A DNA stretch of 64,000 nt from Marinomonas sp. TW1 (GCF_001625355.1 NZ_JSEE01000012.1:62001-126000); one strand, 5' to 3'. Positions 36,587-45,218 are shown, counted from the first letter of the stretch. Program-made: numbers and translations. Notes: generated from the letters alone by a model not told the origin.

Positions 36587-36661
36587 TGGAGCGGGAAACG
36601 AGGCTCGAACTCGCGACCCCAACCTTGGCAAGGTTGTGCTCTACCACTGAGCTATTCCCGC
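36587..36661 (-). tRNA. tRNA-Gly(GCC), copy 1
   Basis: 75 bases with encoded CCA, acceptor GCGGGAA/TTCCCGC, anticodon GCC. Separated from tRNA-Glu copy 1 by only 11 bases. Confidence 0.97.
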
Positions 36662-36719
36662 AAAACTCTATTTTCTTTAATCACCACCCTGCTCTCGCAA
36701 GCAACATGGTCAAAATTAG

Positions 36720-36795
36720 TGGCGTCCCATAGGGGGTTCGAACCCCTGTTACCGCCGTGAAAGGGCGGTGTCCTAGGCCTCTAGACGAATGGGAC
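36720..36795 (-). tRNA. tRNA-Glu(TTC), copy 2
   Basis: 76 bases, common form with C-G at 28-42, CCA encoded. Separated from Gly copy 1 by a 58-base spacer that recurs identically elsewhere in the array. Confidence 0.97.
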
Positions 36796-36865
36796 ACAGT
36801 CTAAACACTCTTATCTTTATAATTTACTATCAATAACGAACCATGACACCAAATCAACATAAGAA

Positions 36866-36941
36866 TGGCGTCCCATAGGGGGTTCGAACCCCTGTTACCG
36901 CCGTGAAAGGGCGGTGTCCTAGGCCTCTAGACGAATGGGAC
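36866..36941 (-). tRNA. tRNA-Glu(TTC), copy 3
   Basis: 76 bases, common form. The 70-base spacer between copies 2 and 3 is identical to that between copies 5 and 6. Confidence 0.97.
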
Positions 36942-36969
36942 ACAATACACTTTTACGAAAGTGCGAAAC

Positions 36970-37044
36970 TGGAGCGGGAAACGAGGCTCGAACTCGCGAC
37001 CCCAACCTTGGCAAGGTTGTGCTCTACCACTGAGCTATTCCCGC
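36970..37044 (-). tRNA. tRNA-Gly(GCC), copy 2
   Basis: 75 bases, same sequence as the other Gly copies. The 28-base spacer to Glu copy 3 holds a small CACTTT/AAAGTG hairpin. Confidence 0.97.
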
Positions 37045-37102
37045 AAAACTCTATTTTCTTTAATCACCACCCTGCTCTCGCAAGCAACATGGTCAAAATT
37101 AG

Positions 37103-37178
37103 TGGCGTCCCATAGGGGGTTCGAACCCCTGTTACCGCCGTGAAAGGGCGGTGTCCTAGGCCTCTAGACGAATGGGAC
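37103..37178 (-). tRNA. tRNA-Glu(TTC), copy 4
   Basis: 76 bases, common form, flanked by the 58-base spacer on the left and the 28-base hairpin spacer on the right. Confidence 0.97.
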
Positions 37179-37206
37179 ACAATACACTTTTACGAAAGTG
37201 CGAAAC

Positions 37207-37281
37207 TGGAGCGGGAAACGAGGCTCGAACTCGCGACCCCAACCTTGGCAAGGTTGTGCTCTACCACTGAGCTATTCCCGC
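37207..37281 (-). tRNA. tRNA-Gly(GCC), copy 3
   Basis: 75 bases, same sequence as the others. Lies 237 bp from Gly copy 2 and 620 bp from Gly copy 1. Confidence 0.97.
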
Positions 37282-37339
37282 AAAACTCTATTTTCTTTAA
37301 TCACCACCCTGCTCTCGCAAGCAACATGGTCAAAATTAG

Positions 37340-37415
37340 TGGCGTCCCATAGGGGGTTCGAACCCCTGTTACCGCCGTGAAAGGGCGGTGTCCTAGGCCT
37401 CTAGACGAATGGGAC
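37340..37415 (-). tRNA. tRNA-Glu(TTC), copy 5
   Basis: 76 bases, common form; 620 bp from copy 2 with matching surroundings. Confidence 0.97.
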
Positions 37416-37485
37416 ACAGTCTAAACACTCTTATCTTTATAATTTACTATCAATAACGAACCATGACACCAAATCAACATAAGAA

Positions 37486-37561
37486 TGGCGTCCCATAGGG
37501 GGTTCGAACCCCTGTTACCGCCGTGAAAGGGCGGTGTCCTAGGCCTCTAGACGAATGGGAC
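37486..37561 (-). tRNA. tRNA-Glu(TTC), copy 6
   Basis: 76 bases, common form; 620 bp from copy 3 with matching surroundings. Confidence 0.97.
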
Positions 37562-37589
37562 ACAATACACTTTTACGAAAGTGCGAAAC

Positions 37590-37664
37590 TGGAGCGGGAA
37601 ACGAGGCTCGAACTCGCGACCCCAACCTTGGCAAGGTTGTGCTCTACCACTGAGCTATTCCCGC
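37590..37664 (-). tRNA. tRNA-Gly(GCC), copy 4
   Basis: 75 bases, same sequence; the spacer on its right is unique, marking the edge of the duplicated region. Confidence 0.97.
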
Positions 37665-37722
37665 AAAAAAACTTATCACTCACTACTTTTACCGTTAGAC
37701 TATGTTGCAATCAATTTAAGAT

Positions 37723-37798
37723 TGGCGTCCCATAGGGGGTTCGAACCCCTGTTACCGCCGTGAAAGGGCGGTGTCCTAGGCCTCTAGACGAATGGGAC
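37723..37798 (-). tRNA. tRNA-Glu(TTC), copy 7 (first transcribed)
   Basis: 76 bases, common form. It is promoter-proximal, about 30 bp after a likely sigma-70 promoter. Confidence 0.97.
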
Positions 37799-37831
37799 TA
37801 AAACATAATCTTGCTGTGTGAGCGGGTGCGT

Positions 37832-37859
37832 ATATTACTGTTACTAATCTTAAAATCAA
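37832..37859 (-). promoter_or_regulatory. Likely promoter of the tRNA array
   Basis: On the minus strand TTGATT (37854-37859) and TAATAT (37832-37837) are 16 bp apart, followed by the GC-rich discriminator CGCACCCGC. A GC-rich discriminator is the mark of growth-rate-controlled stable-RNA promoters. The first tRNA begins at 37798. Confidence 0.6.
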
Positions 37860-37928
37860 CAGTTTTTTTCATTAATTTAAGCGACTTAGAGAAAAACCTC
37901 TTTTAAAATCAATATAAACGGAGCTCTT

Positions 37929-38498
37929 ATGCGAAACAAATCCATCATTCTCGCCCTATCCATCTCAACACTCCTTTTAGCAGGCTGCTCAACAACACAC
38001 TATATTAATGTTGAACCCAAGGCGGCCATCGAAAACAACAACCTCACCAATGAGCGAGTCATTAAGGTTTCCACCAATACCGAACTCACTAACAGTATTG
38101 GCTCTATTAAGACGGGCCTAAATGAGCGCGCTGACATTTATACAACCAATGACGTAAAAGAAAGTGTAAGAGAAAGTGTTCTCACCGGCTTGCGTCAACT
38201 CGGCTTCACCCCCGACCAAGGCGTTTTGCCAGCTGCAGATTTGCAAATTAACATCACTAAAATGCGCTATACCACCAAGGTCGACGCGCTTAAAACCATT
38301 GCCACAATGAATTTTGAGTTAAATGTCGTCTTAGCCGCAAAAAATCAAACCTATAAAGCCAACTTCGGCTCTCAGAAAGTACGCGAATATGGCACCATGC
38401 CTTATCAATCCAGTATCCAGGAAGATATGAACGAGCTAGCCAGTCAAACCGTCACTCGACTATTAGCCGATCCAAACATTATTAGCCTATTAAAATAA
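37929..38498 (+). CDS. YajG-like outer-membrane lipoprotein
   Basis: 189 residues with a lipoprotein signal peptide: hydrophobic stretch then lipobox LLAGC, Cys20 being lipidated. The mature part, with TDLQ-like strands and the RESVLTGLRQLGF segment, fits the YajG family. Ser at +2 points to outer-membrane sorting. Function of the family is unknown. It is divergent from the tRNA promoter and shares a terminator with msrB. Confidence 0.72.
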   Translation: MRNKSIILALSISTLLLAGCSTTHYINVEPKAAIENNNLTNERVIKVSTNTELTNSIGSIKTGLNERADIYTTNDVKESVRESVLTGLRQLGFTPDQGVLPAADLQINITKMRYTTKVDALKTIATMNFELNVVLAAKNQTYKANFGSQKVREYGTMPYQSSIQEDMNELASQTVTRLLADPNIISLLK

Positions 38499-38501
38499 AC
38501 A

Positions 38502-38533
38502 AAAAAAAGGGCAAGTCAGTTGACTTGCCCTTT
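38502..38533. terminator. Bidirectional terminator between the lipoprotein gene and msrB
   Basis: GGGCAAGTCA (38509-38518) pairs with TGACTTGCCC (38521-38530), flanked by a run of A on the left and TTT on the right. Confidence 0.87.
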
Positions 38534-38573
38534 CCTCTTCAGACCACCAGCATGGCGACCCGCCATGAATATG

Positions 38574-38984
38574 TCACTCTTTATCTTTAAAGGACAAAGA
38601 AGCAGAGTTGACACAATAACGCAATCCAGTCGGCTGTGGACCATCCTCAAACACATGCCCTAGATGCGCCTCACACTGACGACAAACGATCTCAGTACGC
38701 TGCATCATCCAAGAACCATCCGTTTTCTCTTCAATGTTTGAGGTGTTGGCATCATAAAAACTTGGCCAACCGGATCCAGAATCATACTTGGTTGCCGAAT
38801 CGAATAGAAACGCCCCACAACAACGACAATGATACTCTCCAGGATCATAGAATTTTTCATATTTTCCAGTAAAAGCTCGCTCTGTGCCTTTCTTGCGCAC
38901 AATATCAAAGACGTCTTCCGGCAACTCTTGCTGCCACTCTTCTTCTGATTTCACAATTTTTTCCCCGTTAACTGACTCAGTCAT
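38574..38984 (-). CDS. msrB: Peptide-methionine (R)-S-oxide reductase MsrB
   Basis: 136 residues from ATG 38984, which has GGGAG 8 bases upstream; an in-frame ATG at 39020 would leave only ~30 bp to the divergent alaA start. The zinc cysteines are in CRCC and CRQC, the active-site Cys in RYCVNSASL, and GSGWPSFY and HLGHVFEDGP are family motifs. It repairs methionine-R-sulfoxide in proteins. Confidence 0.94.
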   Translation of the reverse strand: MTESVNGEKIVKSEEEWQQELPEDVFDIVRKKGTERAFTGKYEKFYDPGEYHCRCCGAFLFDSATKYDSGSGWPSFYDANTSNIEEKTDGSWMMQRTEIVCRQCEAHLGHVFEDGPQPTGLRYCVNSASLSFKDKE

Positions 38985-39049
38985 CTTGAATGCTCCCAAG
39001 TTAGGTGTAAAGTTACTCATTTCGCCCAGCTATATATAAGGACAATTTG

Positions 39050-40264
39050 GTGCAAATCCGTAAATCAAACAAACTCGCCAACATCTGTTATGAAATCCGT
39101 GGACCCGTTCTTAAAGAAGCCATGCGCATGGAAGAAGAAGGTCAACGCATTTTAAAACTTAACATTGGCAATCCAGCGCCATTTGGCTTTGAAGCACCGG
39201 ATGAAATTTTGGTCGACGTCATCCGTAACTTACCGACATCCCAAGGCTATTGCGAATCCAAAGGACTTTTTTCCGCCCGTAAAGCCGTCATGCAAAAATA
39301 CCAAGCCATGGGCATTAAGTCCGCTGACGTCAATCACGTATGGATGGGCAACGGCGTCAGTGAGTTAATTGTTATGGCCATGCAAGCCTTACTTAACGAT
39401 GGCGATGAAATTTTAATTCCAGCACCGGACTACCCTCTTTGGACCGCAGCGGCCACGCTTTCAGGTGGTTATGTTAGACACTACCTGTGTGACCCTGGTT
39501 CCGGCTGGCAACCTGACATTAATGATATACGTGCAAAAATCTCAAATAAGACCAAAGCGATTGTCATTATTAACCCAAACAATCCAACAGGGGCAGTGTA
39601 TGAAAAAAGCCTAATACAGGCCATTGTCGATTTAGCGGATGAACACAATTTACTTATTTTCTCCGATGAAATTTATGACAAGATTCTATACGACGAAGCT
39701 CAACACATACCAACGGCCTCACTAACAGAGGGTCGCATTCCTTGTGTCACCTTTGGCGGTTTATCCAAGGTATACCGAACGGCTGGTTTTCGTTCGGGCT
39801 GGATGACCATTACTGGTGATCGCAGTAAAATTTCAGATTACATTGATGGCTTGGACATTCTCAGCTCGATGCGACTCTGCGCTAACGTCCCTGCACAACA
39901 TGCAGTACAAACGGCACTTGGCGGTTATCAGAGCATTAATGAGCTAATTATTCCTGGCGGTCGATTATATGAACAACGTAAGGTCGCCTTTGATGTGCTA
40001 GATTCGATTCCGGGCGTCAATTGCTACAAACCTCAAGGGGCAATGTATCTGTTCCCACAACTGGACCCCAAGGTCTATCAGATACAAAATGACATGGATT
40101 TAGTGCTGCAATTTCTGCAAGAAGAGAAAGTGCTCATTGTGCAAGGCACTGGCTTTAATTGGCCAACACCGGATCACGTGCGCTTTGTGTTCCTACCACA
40201 CATTGAAGAACTCACCCCAGCAATGGAACGATTCGCTGCCTTCTTGCATAGATTGAGACGCTGA
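39050..40264 (+). CDS. alaA: Alanine-synthesising aminotransferase (AlaA-like)
   Basis: 404 residues. Class I PLP aminotransferase: NPNNPTGAVY, SDEIYDKILYD and the PLP lysine in GGLSKVYRTAGFRSGW. The N-terminal SNKLANICYEIRGPV is typical of AlaA, which makes alanine from pyruvate and glutamate. I use GTG 39050, 7 bases after AAGGA; a TTG one codon earlier is possible. Divergent from msrB. Confidence 0.88.
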   Translation: MQIRKSNKLANICYEIRGPVLKEAMRMEEEGQRILKLNIGNPAPFGFEAPDEILVDVIRNLPTSQGYCESKGLFSARKAVMQKYQAMGIKSADVNHVWMGNGVSELIVMAMQALLNDGDEILIPAPDYPLWTAAATLSGGYVRHYLCDPGSGWQPDINDIRAKISNKTKAIVIINPNNPTGAVYEKSLIQAIVDLADEHNLLIFSDEIYDKILYDEAQHIPTASLTEGRIPCVTFGGLSKVYRTAGFRSGWMTITGDRSKISDYIDGLDILSSMRLCANVPAQHAVQTALGGYQSINELIIPGGRLYEQRKVAFDVLDSIPGVNCYKPQGAMYLFPQLDPKVYQIQNDMDLVLQFLQEEKVLIVQGTGFNWPTPDHVRFVFLPHIEELTPAMERFAAFLHRLRR

Positions 40265-40343
40265 AATCCTTAATCTGGCATCTTGAAATAATCCATTAAA
40301 ACCCCACTATGCTCCTTACCAGTCTTTCTAGGAGCATAGTAAA

Positions 40344-41222
40344 ATGCGTATCATTCTTTTCCTTTTAACCAACCTTGCGGTCATGGTCGTGGCCGGCATC
40401 GTGTTGAGTTTATTAGGCGTTAATGGCTATATGAGCAGCAATGGCTTGAACTTTAGCAATTTGCTGATTTTCTGCGCCGTATTCGGTTTTGCCGGAAGCC
40501 TTATCTCGTTGCTATTATCTAAATTTATGGCCAAACGTGGATCTGGCGCGGTAGTAATTGAACAACCAAGCAACCATAAAGAGGCTTGGCTGTTAGCTAC
40601 CGTCAAAGAACTGTCTGACAAAGCGGGCATCCGTATGCCTGAAGTCGCCGTCTTCCCATCTCATGATGCCAATGCTTTCGCAACAGGCTGGAATAAAAAC
40701 GATGCCTTAGTGGCAGTTTCCAGCGGCATGCTAGACCGCTTTCCACCAGATGAAATTAAAGCGGTATTAGGTCATGAAATTGGTCATGTGGCGAATGGCG
40801 ACATGGTTACCCTTTCTTTAATACAGGGCGTGGTAAATACCTTTGTTATGTTCTTTGCCCGTATCGCGGCGTATGCGGTAGATCAATTTCTACGTAAAGA
40901 CGACAACGAAGGCTCTGTGGGCTGGGGATATTACATAGCCACTTTCGTTTTTGAGATTTTATTTGGCATTTTAGCCTCCATGATTGTCATGTGGTTTTCG
41001 CGCTTCCGTGAATTTCGCGCCGATGAAGCTGGCGCAAAACTAGCCGGTAAAGGCGCCATGATCGCCGCTTTAGCGCGTTTACAGCAGGAACATGAAGAAA
41101 CTCACATGCCAGACTCTATGATGGCCTTTGGTATCCGCCAAGGAAAGAGACCAACCCTAGGCGAACTCTTTTCAAGCCACCCGCCAATTCGCAACCGAAT
41201 TGACGCATTACAAAAACTCTAA
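40344..41222 (+). CDS. htpX: Membrane zinc protease HtpX
   Basis: 292 residues, M48 family. Membrane helices at about 5-25 and 38-57, then HEIGH in [12 protein letters not shown], two further helices around 155-215, and the third ligand Glu in [10 protein letters not shown]. HtpX degrades misfolded membrane proteins together with FtsH. A ribosome binding site AGGAG precedes the ATG and a terminator follows. Confidence 0.95.
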   Translation: MRIILFLLTNLAVMVVAGIVLSLLGVNGYMSSNGLNFSNLLIFCAVFGFAGSLISLLLSKFMAKRGSGAVVIEQPSNHKEAWLLATVKELSDKAGIRMPEVAVFPSHDANAFATGWNKNDALVAVSSGMLDRFPPDEIKAVLGHEIGHVANGDMVTLSLIQGVVNTFVMFFARIAAYAVDQFLRKDDNEGSVGWGYYIATFVFEILFGILASMIVMWFSRFREFRADEAGAKLAGKGAMIAALARLQQEHEETHMPDSMMAFGIRQGKRPTLGELFSSHPPIRNRIDALQKL

Positions 41223-41237
41223 TGAGTTAATGCCAAA

Positions 41238-41271
41238 ACAAAAATGCCAGCAATTTTGCTGGCATTTTTTA
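41238..41271. terminator. Bidirectional terminator after htpX
   Basis: AAAATGCCAGCAA (41241-41253) pairs with TTGCTGGCATTTT (41256-41268) over a 2-base loop with a T-run after it; also placed to stop the convergent PilZ gene. Confidence 0.9.
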
Positions 41272-41297
41272 TGTTATTGATACGCTCTTGAACGTCG

Positions 41298-42014
41298 TTA
41301 TTTTTTCTTCAATGTGTCTAATATATAGGCCATAAGTGGAATGCCATTATCCTTAGAAAGGTTCACAAATCGGATCCCATAGACGTAAAAATACTCCACC
41401 CCCATACGGGTAAGAAATTCATTATCCACCATACTTGCTTGAACTTGCTCTAACATCTGAATTTCTTGTGAACGAATTTCACAATCCAATTTCAGCAGTT
41501 GAACATAAGGGCCCACTTTAACACTACACGCCATTTTCATGGTCTGGCTGACGGCACCAAAATCCTCTTTTGAAATCAGCTTAGCACCACCATAACTTAA
41601 ATCGGTAATAATGGCAGAAGAAGCGGCCGGAATAGAAGTATCACTATCGTCCCCTTCCACATTACTAATCAGTCTTGTTTCAACCCTTACCGCCTGCCTA
41701 ACCTCTGAAGCTTCAACATAGTTCGGATAGGCAATGTGCAAGTGAGCAGCCGGCTCCAGGTAACTTTTTGCCACTTTGCTAGAAAATGCGCATACATGAG
41801 TGCTCAGCATTAACCGTATGTTAACGACCTGACTGTCACGAACCAGAATGTTTTTACCATTCAATTTCGGACAAGAAAGAATCAAAGAAACGCCTGGGAG
41901 ATTCCCCAACACCTTCACCATATGGCGACCTGGTGGCGAAATAAATTCCAATTGCACACTCGTGCCAATGGGCACATCAAGGTCGCCTAAATCAACCTGC
42001 ATTACTCCAGCCAT
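41298..42014 (-). CDS. PilZ-domain c-di-GMP-binding protein (YcgR-like)
   Basis: 238 residues in two parts: an N-terminal YcgR-N-like barrel (about 10-95) and a PilZ domain. The c-di-GMP motifs are RQAVRVETR near residue 107 and DLSYGGAKL near 137. YcgR-type proteins slow flagellar rotation or act on other targets when c-di-GMP is high. It lies 18 bp behind pdxB on the same strand, an unusual partner. Confidence 0.85.
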   Translation of the reverse strand: MAGVMQVDLGDLDVPIGTSVQLEFISPPGRHMVKVLGNLPGVSLILSCPKLNGKNILVRDSQVVNIRLMLSTHVCAFSSKVAKSYLEPAAHLHIAYPNYVEASEVRQAVRVETRLISNVEGDDSDTSIPAASSAIITDLSYGGAKLISKEDFGAVSQTMKMACSVKVGPYVQLLKLDCEIRSQEIQMLEQVQASMVDNEFLTRMGVEYFYVYGIRFVNLSKDNGIPLMAYILDTLKKK

Positions 42015-42032
42015 GCTTTACCTTAGTATTAT

Positions 42033-43163
42033 TTATGATTGATTGAAGCCAACTGCTGTCAAACTAGCCTGCTCAGAATCATGCTGCACCTGACAAGTAT
42101 TAAATTCATCACGTTCAACGTAGTTCTTTCTAAGCCAATCAAATGTGTTCTCTTTTGTATTTTGTCGATATTGATACCGTAAACGAGCATCATCTCTAGC
42201 CACATCATAAAGGGCATGCATGCTTCTCGCCAGCATTTCTTCTTTACAAACCCCGTCAAACACTTGAATAGATGTGATATTTCCTGCACTGACGGCTTCT
42301 TTGTAGGGGATTTTTGTTGGTTGTTGTAAAAATTCACACAAGGCTTGGTAGACCATCCAACTGCCCTTCTCACGGCCTTGTTTACTGTATCCTGCAATGT
42401 GCGGTGTAGCGATATCCACAAGCGACAACAAGGATGGGTTGATACTCGGCTCACCATGCCAAACATCCATAACCAAATGCAACTGCCCCTGTAATTCATG
42501 ATATCGTGCCATTAATGCCGATTCATTTATCACACCACCTCGGCCAGCCGAGATAATAACGCTGTCGGCCGACACTCGTTCGAGCTCTGCCACATTAAGC
42601 ATATCGACCGTCGGATACGGTCCCATTTTCGTCAAAGGAGCATGTAGGGAAATAACCTGACAGGACAAAACCTCGGTTAACGAGACAAAATTGGCCGCTT
42701 CATTATTCTCGTGTTGCTTTAATGGATCGTAAACACAAACATCACAACCTAACGCTTTAAACCTTTGATAGACCGTTTTACCCACATTGCCAAAGCCAAT
42801 TATGCCAATTTTACGATCTAACCATTTCACATCCTTAGTAAGGTATAAATGGCCTAAGCCACTGAAGACGTAATCGGCCACGGCCTGAGCATTGCATCCA
42901 GGCGCACTCGAAAATTGAATGCCTTTTTGCGCAAGGTAATCTAAATCAATATGATCAACACCAATCGTCGCGCTGCCAACGAAGCGAATTCCACTTCCTT
43001 CTAGCAAGGCTTTGTTTACCTTAGTAACAGACCTCACCAGTAAAATATCCGCCTGCTTAACTTGCTCATGAGTTAAGTTACGGCCATTTACTAAAGTTAC
43101 TTCGCCTAAATGTGAAAATAGTGCTTCCACCTTAGGCATGTTCTCATCTGCAATAATCTTCAT
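42033..43163 (-). CDS. pdxB: Erythronate-4-phosphate dehydrogenase
   Basis: 376 residues. D-isomer hydroxyacid dehydrogenase: NAD motif GIIGFGNVGKTV near residue 120, catalytic Arg in SAGRGGVINE, Glu and the late His in TPHIAGYSKQG. The C-terminal dimerisation domain of PdxB is present. Second step of pyridoxal phosphate synthesis; several neighbours (glyA, gcvP, alaA, pabC) use that cofactor. Its start overlaps the end of epmC by 20 bp. Confidence 0.94.
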   Translation of the reverse strand: MKIIADENMPKVEALFSHLGEVTLVNGRNLTHEQVKQADILLVRSVTKVNKALLEGSGIRFVGSATIGVDHIDLDYLAQKGIQFSSAPGCNAQAVADYVFSGLGHLYLTKDVKWLDRKIGIIGFGNVGKTVYQRFKALGCDVCVYDPLKQHENNEAANFVSLTEVLSCQVISLHAPLTKMGPYPTVDMLNVAELERVSADSVIISAGRGGVINESALMARYHELQGQLHLVMDVWHGEPSINPSLLSLVDIATPHIAGYSKQGREKGSWMVYQALCEFLQQPTKIPYKEAVSAGNITSIQVFDGVCKEEMLARSMHALYDVARDDARLRYQYRQNTKENTFDWLRKNYVERDEFNTCQVQHDSEQASLTAVGFNQS

Positions 43164-43686
43164 ATTTTTGCTTTAAAAACTCACTCAAATCTTGATTAGG
43201 ATGGCGTTGTGCTAGTAAATAGCGCGAAAATAACAAAGCCCTTTCAGGCAGGCTCCATTCACTTATATAGCGATCAACTTGACGCATAACGGCTTGTTCA
43301 AAGGGTAAAGGATCGTATTCAGGTAAGGCTAAATTGTCCACACTGACGCGAAAATCCAATCCGGCGGCCCAATGCAAAAGACACTCAACGGCTTGCGGTT
43401 TGACCTCCACCTGCTCAAATTGCTTTTGCGTAGTCAAATTACGGGCGTCAGATTCATACCAATAACCATAATCTTCAAGACGCCGACGCTCAGCGCCTGC
43501 GATGCACCAATGACCAATCTCATGTAAAGCACTTGATACATAATCAAGACGAAATAAAATTGTCGCAGGTTCATTTGAGGTTGCCGGACGATACAAAGGC
43601 TCTTCGGCATTACCAATCAAACAAGTGTTAAAAGACGATAAAAAGCAGGCATCAAAGGCAGCAACAAGTTGAGTAACACTTGCCAA
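43144..43686 (-). CDS. epmC: Elongation factor P hydroxylase EpmC
   Basis: 180 residues, the full YfcM length. The metal-binding motif is ALHEIGHWCIAGAERR near residue 55, and the late PFEQAVMRQVDRY block matches the family. EpmC hydroxylates the modified lysine of EF-P. pdxB follows with overlapping frames. Confidence 0.9.
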   Translation of the reverse strand: MASVTQLVAAFDACFLSSFNTCLIGNAEEPLYRPATSNEPATILFRLDYVSSALHEIGHWCIAGAERRRLEDYGYWYESDARNLTTQKQFEQVEVKPQAVECLLHWAAGLDFRVSVDNLALPEYDPLPFEQAVMRQVDRYISEWSLPERALLFSRYLLAQRHPNQDLSEFLKQKYEDYCR

Positions 43687-43724
43687 TACAGATTCTCCAA
43701 AAGATAAGAATTATCACATAAGAA

Positions 43725-43767
43725 ATAAAAATGCGCCATGTAAAGCCGCTCTCTACATGGCGCATTA
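43725..43767 (-). terminator. Rho-independent terminator after gcvT
   Basis: ATGCGCCATGTA (43731-43742) and TACATGGCGCAT (43754-43765) are perfect 12-base arms with an 11-base loop; on the minus strand TTTTT follows. Confidence 0.88.
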
Positions 43768-43800
43768 ACAGATGACAAATCGGATGATGATTAAATACGC

Positions 43801-44901
43801 TTAACCGCGATAATAACGAGAGGGCACAAATGGCATACTTGCCTGAGTTAACGCAATTTGCTTACCGCGCATCTCTGCAAAAACAGGCTCACCTGATTCA
43901 AGCGCAGACGTTAACACGTAAGCCATCAAAATAGGCTGAGACAAACTGGGGGAAAAGCCACCACTGGTCACTTGCCCTACTTTGGTACCGTCAGCTGTCA
44001 CCAGCTCAACCCCTTCACGAACTGGCGCTCGACCCTCAACAAGGTAACCAACACGCTTCTTAGTAGGTTTTTGATCAAACTGAGGCAGAATGACATCCGC
44101 CCCGACGAATTGACCAGCACGTTCTCCACCCACACGACGGACTTTCTGAATTGCCCAATTCAAGGACGCCTCAACCGGCGTGGTGTTAGTATCAAGGTCA
44201 TGACCATACAAACATAAACCAGCTTCCAATCTTAAAGAGTCGCGCGCCCCAAGACCAATCCACTCAACCTCATTTTGAGACAACAAGGCTTGAGAAAATT
44301 CCGCCGCGTGCGCGTTAGGAACCGAAATTTCGTAGCCATCTTCTCCTGTGTAACCAGAGCAGCTAACCCAAAGCTCGACGCCTTGCCAAATAAACACCAA
44401 GCTCTGCATAAAGGTCATTTGAGCCGCCTCCGGCACAAGGCGAGAAAACACCTCACGTGCTTTGGGGCCCTGAATCGCCAATAAGGCACGATCTTCAACT
44501 ATCTCAACTTGTGAGGTCGTCAATTGGCTTTGTAGATAAGCAATGTCCTGCTCTTTACAAGCCGCATTTACCACCATAAACACGTCGTCACCCCAGTTGG
44601 CAAACATTAGATCATCAGCAATCCCACCCTTTTCAGTGGTAAACATGCCATATCGCTGCATACCTTTTGCCAAGCCAAGCACATCAACGGGCAAAATCGC
44701 TTCAAGCTCAGATTTAACATTCGCGCCTTTTAAAATGACCTGCCCCATATGGGAAACATCAAATAATCCGGCATGTTCTCGTGTCCACAAGTGCTCTTTC
44801 TTTACGCCCAATGGATACTGCACAGGCATTTCATAACCTGCAAACTCAACCATTCTGGCATCACTAGCAATGTGCTGTTCATATAAGGCGGTATGTTTCA
44901 T
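43801..44901 (-). CDS. gcvT: Glycine cleavage system T-protein (aminomethyltransferase)
   Basis: 366 residues from ATG 44901; the frame runs open to 45012 but the family start is MKHTALYEQH. VEFAGYEMPVQY, LFDVSHMGQ, the catalytic Asp region (SCSGYTGEDGYEI) and the C-terminal GFSPSL are present. It transfers the methylene group from the H-protein arm to tetrahydrofolate and frees ammonia. Divergent from glyA-gcvH-gcvP. A 16-bp palindrome lies 31 bp before the start. Confidence 0.95.
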   Translation of the reverse strand: MKHTALYEQHIASDARMVEFAGYEMPVQYPLGVKKEHLWTREHAGLFDVSHMGQVILKGANVKSELEAILPVDVLGLAKGMQRYGMFTTEKGGIADDLMFANWGDDVFMVVNAACKEQDIAYLQSQLTTSQVEIVEDRALLAIQGPKAREVFSRLVPEAAQMTFMQSLVFIWQGVELWVSCSGYTGEDGYEISVPNAHAAEFSQALLSQNEVEWIGLGARDSLRLEAGLCLYGHDLDTNTTPVEASLNWAIQKVRRVGGERAGQFVGADVILPQFDQKPTKKRVGYLVEGRAPVREGVELVTADGTKVGQVTSGGFSPSLSQPILMAYVLTSALESGEPVFAEMRGKQIALTQASMPFVPSRYYRG

Positions 44902-44932
44902 TTTATTACCTGCAAGATTCTTGTTTGAGAAA

Positions 44933-44948
44933 GTTTCCAATTGGAAAC
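44933..44948. promoter_or_regulatory. 16-bp perfect palindrome, gcvT side
   Basis: GTTTCCAATTGGAAAC, 31 bp upstream of the gcvT start. An identical copy lies 167 bp away at 45100-45115. Such a symmetric site suggests a dimeric repressor or activator of the glycine genes; the protein is not in the window. Confidence 0.7.
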
Positions 44949-45099
44949 AGGTTACCCAAAAGGCAGAGGTGTTGACAAGTACCATTAGGCTTTTATTTAA
45001 ACCAAACACCACATTGAAGCGTAGAAGATTGATAACAAATCAGACCGTTCGGTCAAACTCACCGCGAGAACTTTTTTTTGGAAGAAGTGAGTTTTTCGT

Positions 45100-45115
45100 G
45101 TTTCCAATTGGAAAC
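45100..45115. promoter_or_regulatory. 16-bp perfect palindrome, glyA side
   Basis: Second copy of GTTTCCAATTGGAAAC, about 16 helical turns from the first, so both could be bound on the same DNA face. Confidence 0.7.
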
Positions 45116-45209
45116 TTTTTGATTATGATAAGCAAAAATTGACGTGAACAGGACAATGACTGACGCTCTAAGAAAGATGATCTTTTTTCATCACCTTAGA
45201 CTGCCAAAG

Positions 45210-45218
45210 TGTTATTAT
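45210..45218 (+). promoter_or_regulatory. Extended -10 element for glyA
   Basis: TG-T-TATTAT forms an extended -10 about 55 bp before the glyA start. No good -35 is seen 17 bp upstream, which would fit an activated promoter. Confidence 0.4.

Larger units (their letters stand above)
36587..37048. repeat. Direct repeat of the tRNA array, left copy (620-bp offset)
   Basis: This 462-base stretch (Gly1-Glu2-Glu3-Gly2 and their spacers) recurs at 37207-37668. I compared the printed lines by eye and saw no difference. A nested second repeat with 237-bp offset pairs 36866-37181 with 37103-37418. Confidence 0.9.
37207..37668. repeat. Direct repeat of the tRNA array, right copy
   Basis: Partner of the stretch at 36587-37048, holding Gly3-Glu5-Glu6-Gly4. 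Sequence on both outer sides differs, which fixes the repeat edges. Confidence 0.9.

Noticed and set aside
36903..37380. Repeated ORFs of 60-70 codons across the tRNA array
   Set aside because: They are translations of the tRNA genes and their spacers; the identical repeats explain why the same peptides recur.
36500..37798. CRISPR array suggested by the regular repeats
   Set aside because: The repeats are 75-76-base tRNA genes with repeated spacers; no unique spacers or cas genes.
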